DNA of 64,000 bases from the NCBI GenBank assembly GCA_900316315.1, contig ONCK01000011.1:1-64000 (forward strand), given 5' to 3'. The notes below the pieces were generated by a model that made no database searches, was not told where the DNA came from, and saw nothing but the letters and a program-made list of their open reading frames with translations. Origin of the DNA: an uncultured Prevotellaceae bacterium (GTDB lineage: Bacteria; Bacteroidota; Bacteroidia; Bacteroidales; Bacteroidaceae). Both the position numbers and the translations under genes were made by a program. Positions 42,791 to 51,783 of this stretch are shown here, piece by piece (position 1 is the stretch's first letter; every line of letters starts with the position of its first letter).

Positions 42791-43166
42791 ACTGTTTGGT
42801 GCTAGCTTTTTTTCGTATCGGGATTCTGAACTTTGCTTCGGCCACATTGATTATCTCATCGTAGGCCTCTGCCTTGATTTCAGCCCGAAGAAGCTGCGCC
42901 TCTAACTCTTTGACTCTCGCTTGGAGTTTGTCAATCTTTTCTTTTTCATTAGAAGAGGATGCTGTCTCTTGAGGCTTTCGCATATAGTTTTCCCAGGAGA
43001 TCTTTCCTTTCTCCCTCGCAAAGGTGGCAACAATCCATCTCGAAGCTGTGGTATGGCCTATGGGTAAAACTTGCGATATTCGGTCTTTGCCATAACCTTC
43101 CTCATAATGTAGACGAATAACTTCGTCGAAGTACTTCAGCTGTTTCTCTGTGTGTAAATGATACAT
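42723..43166 (-). CDS. IS3-family transposase OrfA
   Basis: A 147-residue frame from ATG 43166 (MYHLHTEKQLKYFDEVIRLH). It has a helix-turn-helix (GYGKDRISQVLPIGHTTASRWI) and a coiled coil with leucine heptads (EKIDKLQARVKELEAQLLRAEIKAEAYDEIINVAEA), as in OrfA proteins that bind the inverted repeats. The normal OrfA end is near KKASTKQ; the remaining 28 residues read through the overlapping OrfB start, probably because a stop or frame has been lost. It is the best-kept part of the dead element. Confidence 0.75.
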   Translation of the reverse strand: MYHLHTEKQLKYFDEVIRLHYEEGYGKDRISQVLPIGHTTASRWIVATFAREKGKISWENYMRKPQETASSSNEKEKIDKLQARVKELEAQLLRAEIKAEAYDEIINVAEAKFRIPIRKKASTKQYRTCTQRSEDAIAPCSFASCLV

Positions 43167-43209
43167 CGTTAACTCTTTGTTATGAGTCAACTTTTTTCAG
43201 GGAAAGACA

Positions 43210-43513
43210 GTAGCCAAGGGTTGCGCATTTCAGTAATATTCTTACCAATTTGATTGCCTCTCGAAGCAATAAGCTGATTAATGTATGTTGGGCGAGGGAT
43301 AATCATATTATTAAGAATTGTCGGTTACGGCATTTTTTTGTAATGCGATTCCTGCAAAAACTACATCTGAAAAATAATGCTGATATTATTTCAAATGCTT
43401 CTCAAATCCATTTTGGAGGATGTGGGATTTTCGGTAGTTTCAGTTTTTTTTTCTTGAGTGGGCAGGCCGCCTGTGCGGATTACGCCTTGACAGGGGAAGG
43501 GATATACGAAAAA
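43210..43513. other. Gap between the IS remnant and the tRNA terminator
   Basis: About 300 bases. A 95-residue plus frame (43250-43537) overlaps the tRNA terminator and has shadow composition, so it is not called. The stretch includes repeat family 1 copy f. Confidence 0.4.
43463..43495 (-). repeat. Dispersed palindromic repeat, family 1, copy f
   Basis: On the minus strand: CCTGTCAAGGCGTAATCCGC then ACAGGCGGCCTGCC. The first 13 bases are identical to copy b (37691). Confidence 0.55.
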
Positions 43514-43541
43514 ACACTCACGACGATTGGGTCGTAAGTGT
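43514..43541 (-). terminator. Terminator of the tRNA-Met gene
   Basis: ACACTCACGAC (43514-43524) pairs with GTCGTAAGTGT (43531-43541), 11 base pairs with one G-U. On the minus strand the stem is followed by a run of six T. Confidence 0.85.
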
Positions 43542-43552
43542 CTGTGGGGAGG

Positions 43553-43626
43553 TAGCGCGGGACAGGCTTGAACTGTCGACCTCATGATTATGAATCATGC
43601 GCTCTAACCAGCTGAGCTATCGCGCC
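43553..43626 (-). tRNA. tRNA-Met (CAT)
   Basis: A 74-base cloverleaf on the minus strand: acceptor GGCGCGA, D arm GCTC-AGCTGGTTA-GAGC, anticodon arm CATGA-TTCATAA-TCATG with anticodon CAT, and T arm GACAG-TTCAAGC-CTGTC. The 3' acceptor is CCGCGCT plus discriminator A, so the ends pair as G1-U72, and A7-C66 is a mismatch. CCA is not fully encoded (A-CC-T). The D arm and anticodon arm fit elongator tRNA-Met; a tRNA-Ile2 (CAT, modified to lysidine) is the alternative. It has its own promoter and terminator. Confidence 0.88.
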
Positions 43627-43916
43627 AACTTTTTCTAGGGGTGTACCCCAGAATTCGGGTGCAAAGATAGGACTTATTTCGCTACCGGCCAAGAGATGGA
43701 CGGAAAAAATTTACACTGACGGTCTGGGGGCGTGCGGACGGCCCTAGTGACCTCCCGTGGGCGACGGACGGCGCAGAACTGATAAAAATGGTGAACGGCA
43801 GGGCGGGATTGATGCAAAAGTAGTAATTTTGTATCTTCAAATCAGTGCGCGGTGACGACTGGCGGACAAGTGCCGGTCGCAAGCGTCAGAATCAGGAAAA
43901 AGTGTAGACAGTACTC
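43627..43916. other. Divergent gap between tRNA-Met and lptF/G
   Basis: Just under 300 bases. It holds the tRNA promoter on the minus strand, and on the plus strand a TAATTTTG -7 box (43824-43831) about 85 bases before lptF/G, without a clear -33. Confidence 0.4.
43662..43692 (-). promoter_or_regulatory. Promoter of the tRNA-Met gene
   Basis: On the minus strand: TTG (complement of 43690-43692), spacer of 20, TATCTTTG (complement of 43662-43669). The start would be near 43655. Confidence 0.6.
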
Positions 43917-45833
43917 ATGGTAGCAGTCAAGAAGATAGACCTCTATGTGCTCCGGAAGTTCGCCAGCCTCTTTGTCGGCGCCTTCTGTATCTGCCTCTTT
44001 GTTCTGATGATGCAGTTCATGTGGCGCTACATCGACGAGCTGATTGGCAAGGGTCTGACGATGGATGTGCTGGCCGAATTCTTCTGGTACATGAGCATGA
44101 CGCTAGTGCCGATGGCTTTGCCGCTGAGCATCTTGCTGACGGCGTTGATTAGCTTTGGCAACATGGGTGAGTCGCTGGAGTTGACGGCGATGAAGAGCGC
44201 GGGCATCCCGCTGCTGCGCATCATGAGGCCGCTGATTGTGGCCTGCGGACTGACGGGGGTGGTCTCCTTCTACTTCCAAAACGTGGTCTCGCCCAAGGCG
44301 CAGAAGCAGCTTACGCGCATGTTGGTGACGATGAAGGAGACATCACCGGCCATCGAGATACCGGAAGGGGTATTTTATAATGGTATCCCCGATGTCAACC
44401 TCTACGTGAAGTCCAAGGACGTCAAGACGGGCATGCTCTACGACGTGATCATCTACAAGATGGACCAGGGTTTTGAGAATGCCCAAATCGTGGTGGCCGA
44501 CTCTGCTTGCTTGGAGACGACGGCGGACAAGCACTTCCTCAAACTGACGATCTACAGCGGCGAACAATTTGAGAACTTGCGGGCGCAGAGCAGCCAGCTG
44601 ACGACGGCGATACAGGTGCCCTATGACCGGGAGACATTTGACGAAAAGACGCTGCTGATTGACTTTGACAGCGGTTTTGAGCTTATGAACGAAGGCATGT
44701 TTAACGGCATGGCCCGCGTGAAGAACCTGAAGGAGCTCGTACGCGGTGCGGACAGTATCTACCACTACTGCGACAGCGTGGGCTACGAATACTATAAGAG
44801 TCTCGACACTAAGTATCTGGCCCTGCCGGCGGTGAGCCGCGCGGACAGCACCAAGGCGCTACTGCTGGGAAAACGCGACAATGCGGGAGTAAGGCCCACC
44901 TTTGACCAGTTGCCGCCGGACCGCCAGCTGGTGGCGGTACAGCGCGCGCAGACACAGGTCAAAAATATTATGACGGACCTCGATTGGGAACAGCCGGTGA
45001 CCAAGCAAGGCTATACCAACGCGCGACGCCACTGGATAGAGTGGCACCAGAAGTTTACGCTGTCGCTAGCGTGCCTGATCTTCTTCTTCATCGGCGCTCC
45101 GCTCGGCGCAATCATCCGCAAGGGTGGACTGGGACTGCCTACGGTGGTGTCGGTGATCATCTTCATTTTCTACTACATCATCAATACCTCGGGCATGAAG
45201 CTGGGCAAGGAGGGTAGTATACCCGTATGGCTGGGCATGTGGATGAGCACGATGGTGTTGGCCCCTTGCGGCGCATGGATTACGTGGAGGGCCAACAATG
45301 ACTCGGTGGTCTTTAACCTGAGCACCTTCACGGCGCGTCTGAGACGCTGGTGGGGCATCAGAACGAGCCGCAATTACTACCGCAAGGATGTGGTCATCAG
45401 CCAGCCCGACTACGCGGTTGAGCGCGAGCGGCTGCAGACGCTGACAGCGCAGTGCCAGGTCTATCTGGCTGAGCACCATCTGCTGCGTCTGCCCAATTAC
45501 AAGCGCCTCTACTTCGCCCCGCGGCCTGCGGATGCCATCGCGGACATCTCGAGACAGATGGAGGAAATGCTCGAACGGCTCTCCAACAGCCGCGACGCGC
45601 GTCTGCTGACGATCATGAACCGCTACCCGGAGCTGATGACGAAGGCCCATTTGTCTCCCTTTGCCCATCGTGGCACGAACTTTGCAATAGGAGTACTAGT
45701 GCCAGTCGGCATACTGGTGGCTTGGCGCATATGGCGCTGCCGCATCAGACTCTACCGCGACCTCAAACTCATCTGCAAGATAGACGGGGAGATGACGGCG
45801 CGCATTAATCAGATACTTAATCATCAATCATGA
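43917..45833 (+). CDS. LptF/LptG-family lipopolysaccharide export permease
   Basis: A 638-residue inner-membrane protein of the YjgP/YjgQ family. It has three membrane segments near the N terminus (IDLYVLRKFASLFVGAFCICLFVLMMQF, a second around LAEFFWYMSMTLVPMALPLSILL and a third before the periplasmic part). A large periplasmic beta-jellyroll follows (about 125-350, IEIPEGVFYNGIPDVNLYV). Then come three more membrane segments (FIGAPLGAIIRKGGLG) and a C-terminal extension of some 150 residues ending with another membrane segment. Members form the LptB2FG exporter that lifts LPS from the inner membrane. The extension is usual in the Bacteroidota. It is followed by ribBA after 12 bases. Confidence 0.92.
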   Translation: MVAVKKIDLYVLRKFASLFVGAFCICLFVLMMQFMWRYIDELIGKGLTMDVLAEFFWYMSMTLVPMALPLSILLTALISFGNMGESLELTAMKSAGIPLLRIMRPLIVACGLTGVVSFYFQNVVSPKAQKQLTRMLVTMKETSPAIEIPEGVFYNGIPDVNLYVKSKDVKTGMLYDVIIYKMDQGFENAQIVVADSACLETTADKHFLKLTIYSGEQFENLRAQSSQLTTAIQVPYDRETFDEKTLLIDFDSGFELMNEGMFNGMARVKNLKELVRGADSIYHYCDSVGYEYYKSLDTKYLALPAVSRADSTKALLLGKRDNAGVRPTFDQLPPDRQLVAVQRAQTQVKNIMTDLDWEQPVTKQGYTNARRHWIEWHQKFTLSLACLIFFFIGAPLGAIIRKGGLGLPTVVSVIIFIFYYIINTSGMKLGKEGSIPVWLGMWMSTMVLAPCGAWITWRANNDSVVFNLSTFTARLRRWWGIRTSRNYYRKDVVISQPDYAVERERLQTLTAQCQVYLAEHHLLRLPNYKRLYFAPRPADAIADISRQMEEMLERLSNSRDARLLTIMNRYPELMTKAHLSPFAHRGTNFAIGVLVPVGILVAWRIWRCRIRLYRDLKLICKIDGEMTARINQILNHQS

Positions 45834-45845
45834 TAGACAATCAAG

Positions 45846-47081
45846 ATGAACGACAAGAAAACGACCCTCTCCAGCGTGGAAGACGCGGTGAGAGATTTCA
45901 AAGAAGGAAAATTTGTAATCGTAGTTGACGACGAGGATCGGGAGAATGAGGGTGACCTCATCACCTCTGCCGAGATGATTACCCCGGAGAAGGTCAACTT
46001 CATGCTCATACATGCCCGCGGCGTGCTCTGCGCCCCTGTCACCATCTCCCGCTGCAAGGAGCTCGACCTGCCTCATCAAGTGGAGAACAATACTAGTGTG
46101 CTGGGTACCCCCTTTACCATCACCGTGGACAAGCTGGAGGGCTGCACGACGGGCGTGAGTGCCCATGACCGCGCAGAGACGATTAAGGCGCTAGCTGACC
46201 CAGCGTCGACGCCGCAGACCTTTGGCCGCCCGGGACACATCAATCCGCTCTATGCTCAGGACAACGGCGTGCTACGCCGCTCAGGGCACACGGAAGCATG
46301 TATCGACCTCTGCCGCTTGGCGGGGCTGTATCCGGCCGGAGCGCTGATGGAGATTATGAACGAGGATGGCACGATGGCCCGGCTGCCGCAGCTGGAGCAA
46401 ATGGCCAAGCAGTATGACCTTAAGATCATCTCCATACGCGACCTGATCGCCTACCGCCTCAAGACCGATTCGCTCGTCGAGATGGGCGAGCGCGTGGACC
46501 TGCCGACCAAGTACGGACACTTCCACCTGATTCCTTTCCGCCAGAAGAGCAACGGTTTGGAGCACATCGCCCTGATTAAGGGGGAGTGGAAGCCGGATGA
46601 GCCAGTGCTGGTGAGGGTACATTCGTCATGCGCCACGGGTGATATCTTCGGCAGCCTGCGCTGTGACTGCGGAGACCAGCTCCACAAGGCGATGGAGATG
46701 ATCGAGCGGGAAGGCAAGGGCGTGATCCTCTATCTCTCCCAGGAGGGACGCGGCATCGGCCTGATGGCCAAGATAGCGGCCTACAAGTTGCAGGAGCAGG
46801 GCTATGACACGGTGGACGCCAATATCCACCTCGGCTACGACCCCGACGAGCGCGACTATGGCATCGGCGCCCAGATCCTCTACAAGATAGGCGTGCGCAA
46901 GATGCGTCTGATGACCAACAATCCCGTGAAGCGCGTGGGACTGGAGGGCTTTGGCCTCCAGGTGAGCGAAGTGGTGCCGATAGAAATTAAGCCCAATCCC
47001 TATGACGAAAAGTACCTGCTGACCAAGAAGGAACGCATGGGACACAAGCTCCATATCAAGACGACTACAGACAATCAATAA
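45846..47081 (+). CDS. ribBA: Bifunctional 3,4-dihydroxy-2-butanone-4-phosphate synthase/GTP cyclohydrolase II
   Basis: A 411-residue cytoplasmic enzyme that makes both precursors of riboflavin. The N-terminal RibB domain (1-205) has [13 protein letters not shown], the acidic metal loop, and [18 protein letters not shown]. The C-terminal RibA domain (210-411) has [22 protein letters not shown], which carries the three zinc Cys, and [10 protein letters not shown]. All expected residues are present. I see no FMN riboswitch before it; it appears to be co-transcribed with lptF/G and is followed by the BI-1 gene after 27 bases. Confidence 0.97.
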   Translation: MNDKKTTLSSVEDAVRDFKEGKFVIVVDDEDRENEGDLITSAEMITPEKVNFMLIHARGVLCAPVTISRCKELDLPHQVENNTSVLGTPFTITVDKLEGCTTGVSAHDRAETIKALADPASTPQTFGRPGHINPLYAQDNGVLRRSGHTEACIDLCRLAGLYPAGALMEIMNEDGTMARLPQLEQMAKQYDLKIISIRDLIAYRLKTDSLVEMGERVDLPTKYGHFHLIPFRQKSNGLEHIALIKGEWKPDEPVLVRVHSSCATGDIFGSLRCDCGDQLHKAMEMIEREGKGVILYLSQEGRGIGLMAKIAAYKLQEQGYDTVDANIHLGYDPDERDYGIGAQILYKIGVRKMRLMTNNPVKRVGLEGFGLQVSEVVPIEIKPNPYDEKYLLTKKERMGHKLHIKTTTDNQ

Positions 47082-47108
47082 TAACCCTCAATAAAAAACA
47101 GAACAACT

Positions 47109-47864
47109 ATGAACAACGACAATTTTGATCAGAATCAAAACTACGACGAGGTCACCTCGTACGACTCTGTCGGCAATCGCCGTCAGATCTTTATGGCGAC
47201 GGCCTTCAGTAGTCTGATGCGCAAGGTCTATGTGTGGATGACGCTCGCCCTGGTAGTCTCTGGACTCACGGCGCTCTATGTCTCCGGTTCAGAGGCAGCA
47301 ATGCAGGCCATCTTTGGCAACCGTGCCGGCTTCTGGATTCTGGCTATCGCTGAGTTGGCGCTGGTCATCATCCTCTCTGCACGCATCCAGCGGATGTCAT
47401 TTGCCACCGCGGGGCTTATGTTTATCGCCTATTCGATCCTCAATGGCGTGACCCTTTCCTTCATCTTCCTCGCCTATACCCGTGCGAGTATTGCCTCGAC
47501 ATTTTTTGTCACCGCCGGCACCTTTGGCGCGATGAGCCTTATAGGCTACAGCACCAAGCGCAATCTCGACGGCCTGGGACGCTATCTGCTCTATGGCTTG
47601 ATTGGACTGATCATCGCCTCGGTGGTCAACCTCTTCATCATGAGTTCTCCCTTTGACTTCGTGATCTCGATCATCGGTGTTGTCATCTTTGTGGCGCTGA
47701 CAGCTTATGATACGCAGAAGATCAAGCAGATGTTTCTCGCCTATGGACAGGACGTCAACGACTCGACCCAGAAGCTCGCGCTCCTCGGCAGCCTGACGCT
47801 CTATCTGGACTTTATCAACCTCTTCCTCTATCTGCTGCGCTTCTTTGGCAAATCAAACGATTAA
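47109..47864 (+). CDS. Bax inhibitor-1/YccA family membrane protein
   Basis: A 251-residue protein with a polar N terminus (NNDNFDQNQNYDEV) and seven membrane segments. Family pattern: FMATAFSSLMRKVYVWMTLALVVSGLTALYV, LAYTRASIASTFFVTAGTFGAMSLIGY, then a C-terminal AYDTQKIKQM and LYLDFINLFLYLLRFFG, the BI-1 hallmark end. Homologues are pH-gated calcium leak channels or modulators of FtsH. It lies between ribBA and an aminotransferase gene on the same strand; the link is probably only positional. Confidence 0.93.
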   Translation: MNNDNFDQNQNYDEVTSYDSVGNRRQIFMATAFSSLMRKVYVWMTLALVVSGLTALYVSGSEAAMQAIFGNRAGFWILAIAELALVIILSARIQRMSFATAGLMFIAYSILNGVTLSFIFLAYTRASIASTFFVTAGTFGAMSLIGYSTKRNLDGLGRYLLYGLIGLIIASVVNLFIMSSPFDFVISIIGVVIFVALTAYDTQKIKQMFLAYGQDVNDSTQKLALLGSLTLYLDFINLFLYLLRFFGKSND

Positions 47865-47880
47865 TCCGTCTACTATAAAC

Positions 47881-49077
47881 ATGAAAACAGAACTTTCTCA
47901 AAGTCTCGGCCGCCTCGAGCCCTCTGCGACCCTCGCTATGTCGCAAAAAAGCAACGAACTCAGGGCTCAAGGCGTCGATGTCGTCAATCTGAGCGTCGGA
48001 GAGCCCGACTTTCCTACGCCCGATAATGTCAAGGAGGCTGCCCATCAGGCTATCAAGGACAACTATACCCACTACAGCCCTGTGCCGGGCTATATGGCGC
48101 TCCGCGAGGCAATACAGCGAAAACTCAAGCGGGAGAACAACCTCGACTATACGACGGACGAAATCCTCTGCAGCAATGGTGCCAAGCAGTCGGTCTGCAA
48201 CGTCATTCTCGCCCTGGTCAACCCCGGAGACGAGGTTATCATCCCAGCTCCCTACTGGGTGAGCTATCCCCAGATGGTCAAGCTCGCAGGGGGTACGCCG
48301 GTCTATGTCAAGGCGCCTATCGAGCAGAACTTTAAGATTACACCCGAGCAGCTTGAGGCGGCTATCACACCGCGTACCAAGGCTCTGATCCTCTGCTCGC
48401 CCTGCAATCCTACAGGTGCTGTCTACAGCCAGGAGGAGCTCGCCGAATTGGCCAAGGTAGTCGTACGCCACGACAATATCTTTGTCATCTCCGACGAGAT
48501 CTATGAGCATATCAACTACATCGGCCGATCAGCCAGCATCGCCCGTGAGCCCCAGATGAAGGAGCGCACAATCATCATCAACGGTGTGTCCAAGGCCTAT
48601 GCCATGACTGGATGGCGCATCGGATTTATCGCCGCTCCGCAATGGATCGTCAAGGGTTGCAACAAGCTCCAGGGACAGTACACCAGCGGCCCTTGCTCAG
48701 TGAGCCAGATAGCTGCTGCAGCTGCCTTTGACGGCCCTCAGGACAGCGTAGAGGACATGCGTCAGCGCTTTGAGAAGCGTCGTGACCTCATCGTCCGCCT
48801 GTCCCGCGAAGTGCCCCTTTGGGAGGTCAACGAGCCGGAAGGAGCCTTCTACCTATTCCCCAAGGTGAGCGCTTACTTCGGCAAGAGCTACAAGCAGTAT
48901 CATATCAAGGACAGCCTCGATTTGGCTATGTATCTGCTGCTTGAGGGACACGTGGCTACCGTGGGCGGCAAGGCATTTGGAGACGACGAATGCCTCCGCA
49001 TGAGCTACGCGACTAGCGAGGACAATATCCGCGAGGCTATCTCTCGCATCAAGACGGCCCTCGCCAAGCTGCAATAA
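47881..49077 (+). CDS. Class I aminotransferase, aspartate aminotransferase type
   Basis: A 398-residue PLP enzyme begun at ATG 47881 (MKTELSQSLGRLEPSATLAMSQKSNEL); the frame is open further upstream but overlaps the BI-1 gene. Visible sites: SVGEPDFPTPDNV, SNGAKQSV for the phosphate, CSPCNPTGAVYS for the cofactor and substrate, ISDEIYEHI, and VSKAYAMTGWRIGF, where the Lys binds PLP. This is the Ib subgroup of aspartate aminotransferases (as in Thermus), which transfers the amino group of aspartate to 2-oxoglutarate and may also accept prephenate. A strong terminator follows. Confidence 0.93.
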   Translation: MKTELSQSLGRLEPSATLAMSQKSNELRAQGVDVVNLSVGEPDFPTPDNVKEAAHQAIKDNYTHYSPVPGYMALREAIQRKLKRENNLDYTTDEILCSNGAKQSVCNVILALVNPGDEVIIPAPYWVSYPQMVKLAGGTPVYVKAPIEQNFKITPEQLEAAITPRTKALILCSPCNPTGAVYSQEELAELAKVVVRHDNIFVISDEIYEHINYIGRSASIAREPQMKERTIIINGVSKAYAMTGWRIGFIAAPQWIVKGCNKLQGQYTSGPCSVSQIAAAAAFDGPQDSVEDMRQRFEKRRDLIVRLSREVPLWEVNEPEGAFYLFPKVSAYFGKSYKQYHIKDSLDLAMYLLLEGHVATVGGKAFGDDECLRMSYATSEDNIREAISRIKTALAKLQ

Positions 49078-49579
49078 GCGTCTGTGCGCTCTATACTATA
49101 GAATACTGGCACCTGAACGGAGGCAGCAACCTCCAGTCAAGTGCCAGTTTTCCTTTTGCTCCAGGGAGAAGATTTGACTGAGGGTGAGTAATTTTTGGAG
49201 GAGAGAAAAGGGCTCCCAGCGCCTCTCTGCAGCGTCTCATGGGCCTCTCCGGTCGTCATACGGATCAGAGCGGGAGAGAGACTAGTTGGGCAAAATCTTC
49301 TGAGCGAATGGTTTTCGCTCTCCGTCTTTGGGTTGTCGTTCGGAGCCGACAGGGGAGTTCTAGCAGAAAGCCTCGCATGAGTCCTCTGGATATCCTACGT
49401 AAGCTTTTTTAGAAAATATGACTTAGCACGTGTATGATTTGTCCAGACAAATGCTCGGGGCACTGCTTCTACGGAGGGCTTCTTTATCCTTTTTGATGTA
49501 TTAGGGCGCCGGGGAAGTAGCTTGGCACAATATTTGTATGAATTTCAAAAGAAAAAGATTATACATACAGATATTTACT
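49078..49579. other. 500-base gap before htpG
   Basis: It contains the terminator at 49105-49157. Beyond that I see no gene; a weak TATTTG box lies at about 49532. The polypurine/polypyrimidine mixture at 49195-49380 gives a 61-residue frame without motifs. Confidence 0.4.
49105..49157 (+). terminator. Rho-independent terminator after the aminotransferase
   Basis: ACTGGCAC (49105-49112) pairs with GTGCCAGT (49141-49148), with an inner GGAGG/CCTCC stem; TTTTCCTTTT follows. Confidence 0.8.
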
Positions 49580-51634
49580 ATGCAAAAAGGTACAATCGGG
49601 GTCACTACAGATAACATATTCCCCGTCATCAAAAAATTTCTTTATTCAGATCATGAGATTTTCCTTCGCGAGCTCGTTTCTAATGCCGTAGATGCCACGC
49701 AGAAGCTTCAGACGCTTGCCCGTAGCGGTGCGCTCAAGGAGGATTTGGGAGACTTGACCATCCACGTCAATGTCGACAAGGACAAGGGTACGCTGACTAT
49801 CAGCGACCGAGGCATCGGCATGACTGAGGAAGAGGTGCAGAAATATATCAATCAGATCGCGCTGAGTGGTGCTACTGACTTCCTGGACAAGTACAAGGAT
49901 CAAGCAGCCAATATCATCGGCCACTTCGGACTGGGATTTTACTCCGCCTTTATGGTCAGCAAGCGCGTGGAACTCGTCACCTGTAGCTGGAAAGAGGGCG
50001 CCAAGGCTGTCAAATGGAGTTGCGACGGTACACCTGCATTTGAGATCACAGACGCTGACAAGGCTGACCGCGGCACCGACGTCATCCTCTACATCGACGA
50101 CGACTGCAAGGAGTTTTTGGAGAAATACCGCGTGCTCGAACTGCTGCGCAAGTATTGCCACTTCCTGCCCGTGCCCATTGCCTGCGGCAAAAAGACGGAG
50201 TGGAAGGACGGCAAGGAGCAGGAGACCGTCGAGGACAATATCATCAATGATACCCATCCGCTGTGGACACGTAAGCCTACGGAGCTCAAGGATGAGGACT
50301 ACAAGAAGTTTTACCGCGAACTCTACCCGGAGTTTGACGAGCCGCTCTTCTGGATCCACCTCAATGTGGACTATCCCTTCAAGCTCACGGGTGTGCTCTA
50401 CTTCCCCAAGATAAAGAATACAGTCGAACTGCAGAAGAATAAGATTCAACTGTACTGCAACCAAGTCTTTGTCACGGATCAGGTAGACAATATTGTGCCC
50501 GAATTTCTCACCCTGCTCCACGGCGTCATCGACTCTCCGGACATCCCGCTCAACGTTAGCCGCAGCTATCTCCAGAGCGATGCCAACGTCAAGAAGATTT
50601 CCAAGTATATCACTAAGAAGGTGAGTGACCGCCTCGAGAGCATTTTCAAGGAGAACCGCAAGGATTTTGAAGCCAAATGGGATGATCTCAAGCTCTTTAT
50701 CAACTACGGTCTGCTGAGCGATCCGGACTTCTACGAGAAAGCAAAGGGCTACGTGCTGCTCAAGGATGTGGATGGCAAATACTTCACCTACGATGAGTAC
50801 CGCAACTTGATCAAGGACAACCAGACGGACAAGGAGAAGACCTTGGTCTATCTTTACGCCACGGACCGCGATGAGCAATACACCTACATTCACGCTGCCC
50901 AGGAGAAGGGCTATAGCGTGCTGCTTATGGACGGACAACTGGATCCCGCGCTCATCAGTATGCTGGAGCAGAAACTGGAGAAGTGCCGTTGGAGCCGTGT
51001 CGACGGCGATATTGCAGAACGCCTCATCCCCAAGGAGGACAGCAAACTTAATACGCTGGCCAAGGAGCAGAGCGAACTGCTGGCCTCCATCTTCTCCACC
51101 CAAATGCCGAAGGTCACAGGCGGCGAGTTTCACGTCGAGGCCCAGGCACAAGGAGAGAAGGCGCAGCCCCTGACGATTACTCAGAGCGAGTATATGCGCC
51201 GTATGAAGGACTTGAGCAAGATACAGCAGGGTATGAGCTTCTACGGCCAGATGCCGAATATGTACAATGTGGTGCTCAATAGCGACCACCCGCTGATTAA
51301 GTCTATCCTTGACGACGGTACCAAGGCGACGGCTGAGGCCCTCAAGCCTATCGATGCTGAACTCAAGGGGTTACATGCGCGCCAGAGCGTACTGCGTGAC
51401 CAAGAGAACAAGAAGAAGCCGGAAGAGGTCACTCAGGAAGAGAAGGACGAACTCTCCAAGTGCGACAAGGATATCTCCAGTGAGCAGCAGAAGCGCACAG
51501 ATGTGATTGCCGGCTACGCCAAGGGCAACGACAAGGTGCACCAGCTCATCGACCTGGCTCTCCTGCAGAACGGTTTGCTGCGCGGCGAGGCTCTCGTCAA
51601 GTTCATACAGCGCAGCGTGGACCTGATAAAGTAA
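49580..51634 (+). CDS. htpG: Molecular chaperone HtpG (Hsp90)
   Basis: A 684-residue protein begun at ATG 49580 (MQKGTIGVTTDNIFPVI); the frame is open to 49538 but the extra 14 residues are basic and unlike the family. The GHKL ATPase domain has the ELVSNAVDATQKL helix, ISDRGIGMTEEEV (Asp and Gly of the nucleotide pocket) and IGHFGLGFYSAFMV. The middle domain has the catalytic-loop Arg region (NVSRSYLQSD), and the C-terminal domain has the dimer helices. Cytoplasmic. Its C-terminal region is longer than in E. coli HtpG, with a charged linker, as in other Bacteroidota. Confidence 0.97.
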   Translation: MQKGTIGVTTDNIFPVIKKFLYSDHEIFLRELVSNAVDATQKLQTLARSGALKEDLGDLTIHVNVDKDKGTLTISDRGIGMTEEEVQKYINQIALSGATDFLDKYKDQAANIIGHFGLGFYSAFMVSKRVELVTCSWKEGAKAVKWSCDGTPAFEITDADKADRGTDVILYIDDDCKEFLEKYRVLELLRKYCHFLPVPIACGKKTEWKDGKEQETVEDNIINDTHPLWTRKPTELKDEDYKKFYRELYPEFDEPLFWIHLNVDYPFKLTGVLYFPKIKNTVELQKNKIQLYCNQVFVTDQVDNIVPEFLTLLHGVIDSPDIPLNVSRSYLQSDANVKKISKYITKKVSDRLESIFKENRKDFEAKWDDLKLFINYGLLSDPDFYEKAKGYVLLKDVDGKYFTYDEYRNLIKDNQTDKEKTLVYLYATDRDEQYTYIHAAQEKGYSVLLMDGQLDPALISMLEQKLEKCRWSRVDGDIAERLIPKEDSKLNTLAKEQSELLASIFSTQMPKVTGGEFHVEAQAQGEKAQPLTITQSEYMRRMKDLSKIQQGMSFYGQMPNMYNVVLNSDHPLIKSILDDGTKATAEALKPIDAELKGLHARQSVLRDQENKKKPEEVTQEEKDELSKCDKDISSEQQKRTDVIAGYAKGNDKVHQLIDLALLQNGLLRGEALVKFIQRSVDLIK

Positions 51635-51783
51635 TATAAGAGAACGAAGCAGCGGCTGCTCTCCCTGAGCGCTGCGGGCGGAGCAGACTCATTCCTGGGA
51701 GAAACGTCTGCAGAGATATAATTAACCGGGACTTCAGCTGCCGAAGCGGTTGAGGTTCCGTTTTTTGTGCGCACTGGGGCTGT

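Larger units (their letters stand above)
41690..43209 (-). mobile_element. Decayed IS3-family insertion sequence
   Basis: About 1520 bases bounded by imperfect inverted repeats: TGTCCTTTCCTGATTTTGG.TTGACTC at the left (41690-41715) and TGTCTTTCCCTGAAAAAAG.TTGACTC read inward from the right (43209 to 43184). OrfA and a fragmented OrfB lie between them on the minus strand in the IS3 order. The flanks CTT and GTA do not form a target duplication, consistent with an old insertion. Confidence 0.8.

Noticed and set aside
43250-43537. 95-codon plus frame between the IS and the tRNA gene
   Set aside because: It reads through a repeat copy and the tRNA terminator; no features of a real protein.
45834-45846. 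FMN riboswitch before ribBA
   Set aside because: Only 12 bases separate lptF/G from ribBA, leaving no room for the RFN element.
49646-51289. 547-codon frame antisense to htpG
   Set aside because: Shadow of htpG; no domain, no signal, and htpG is certain.
51724-51757. Terminator between htpG and the DUF1893 gene
   Set aside because: AACCG/CGGTT with an inner CTTC/GAAG stem precedes a TTTTTT tract, but the stem is broken and the T run is 9 bases away, so I did not call it.
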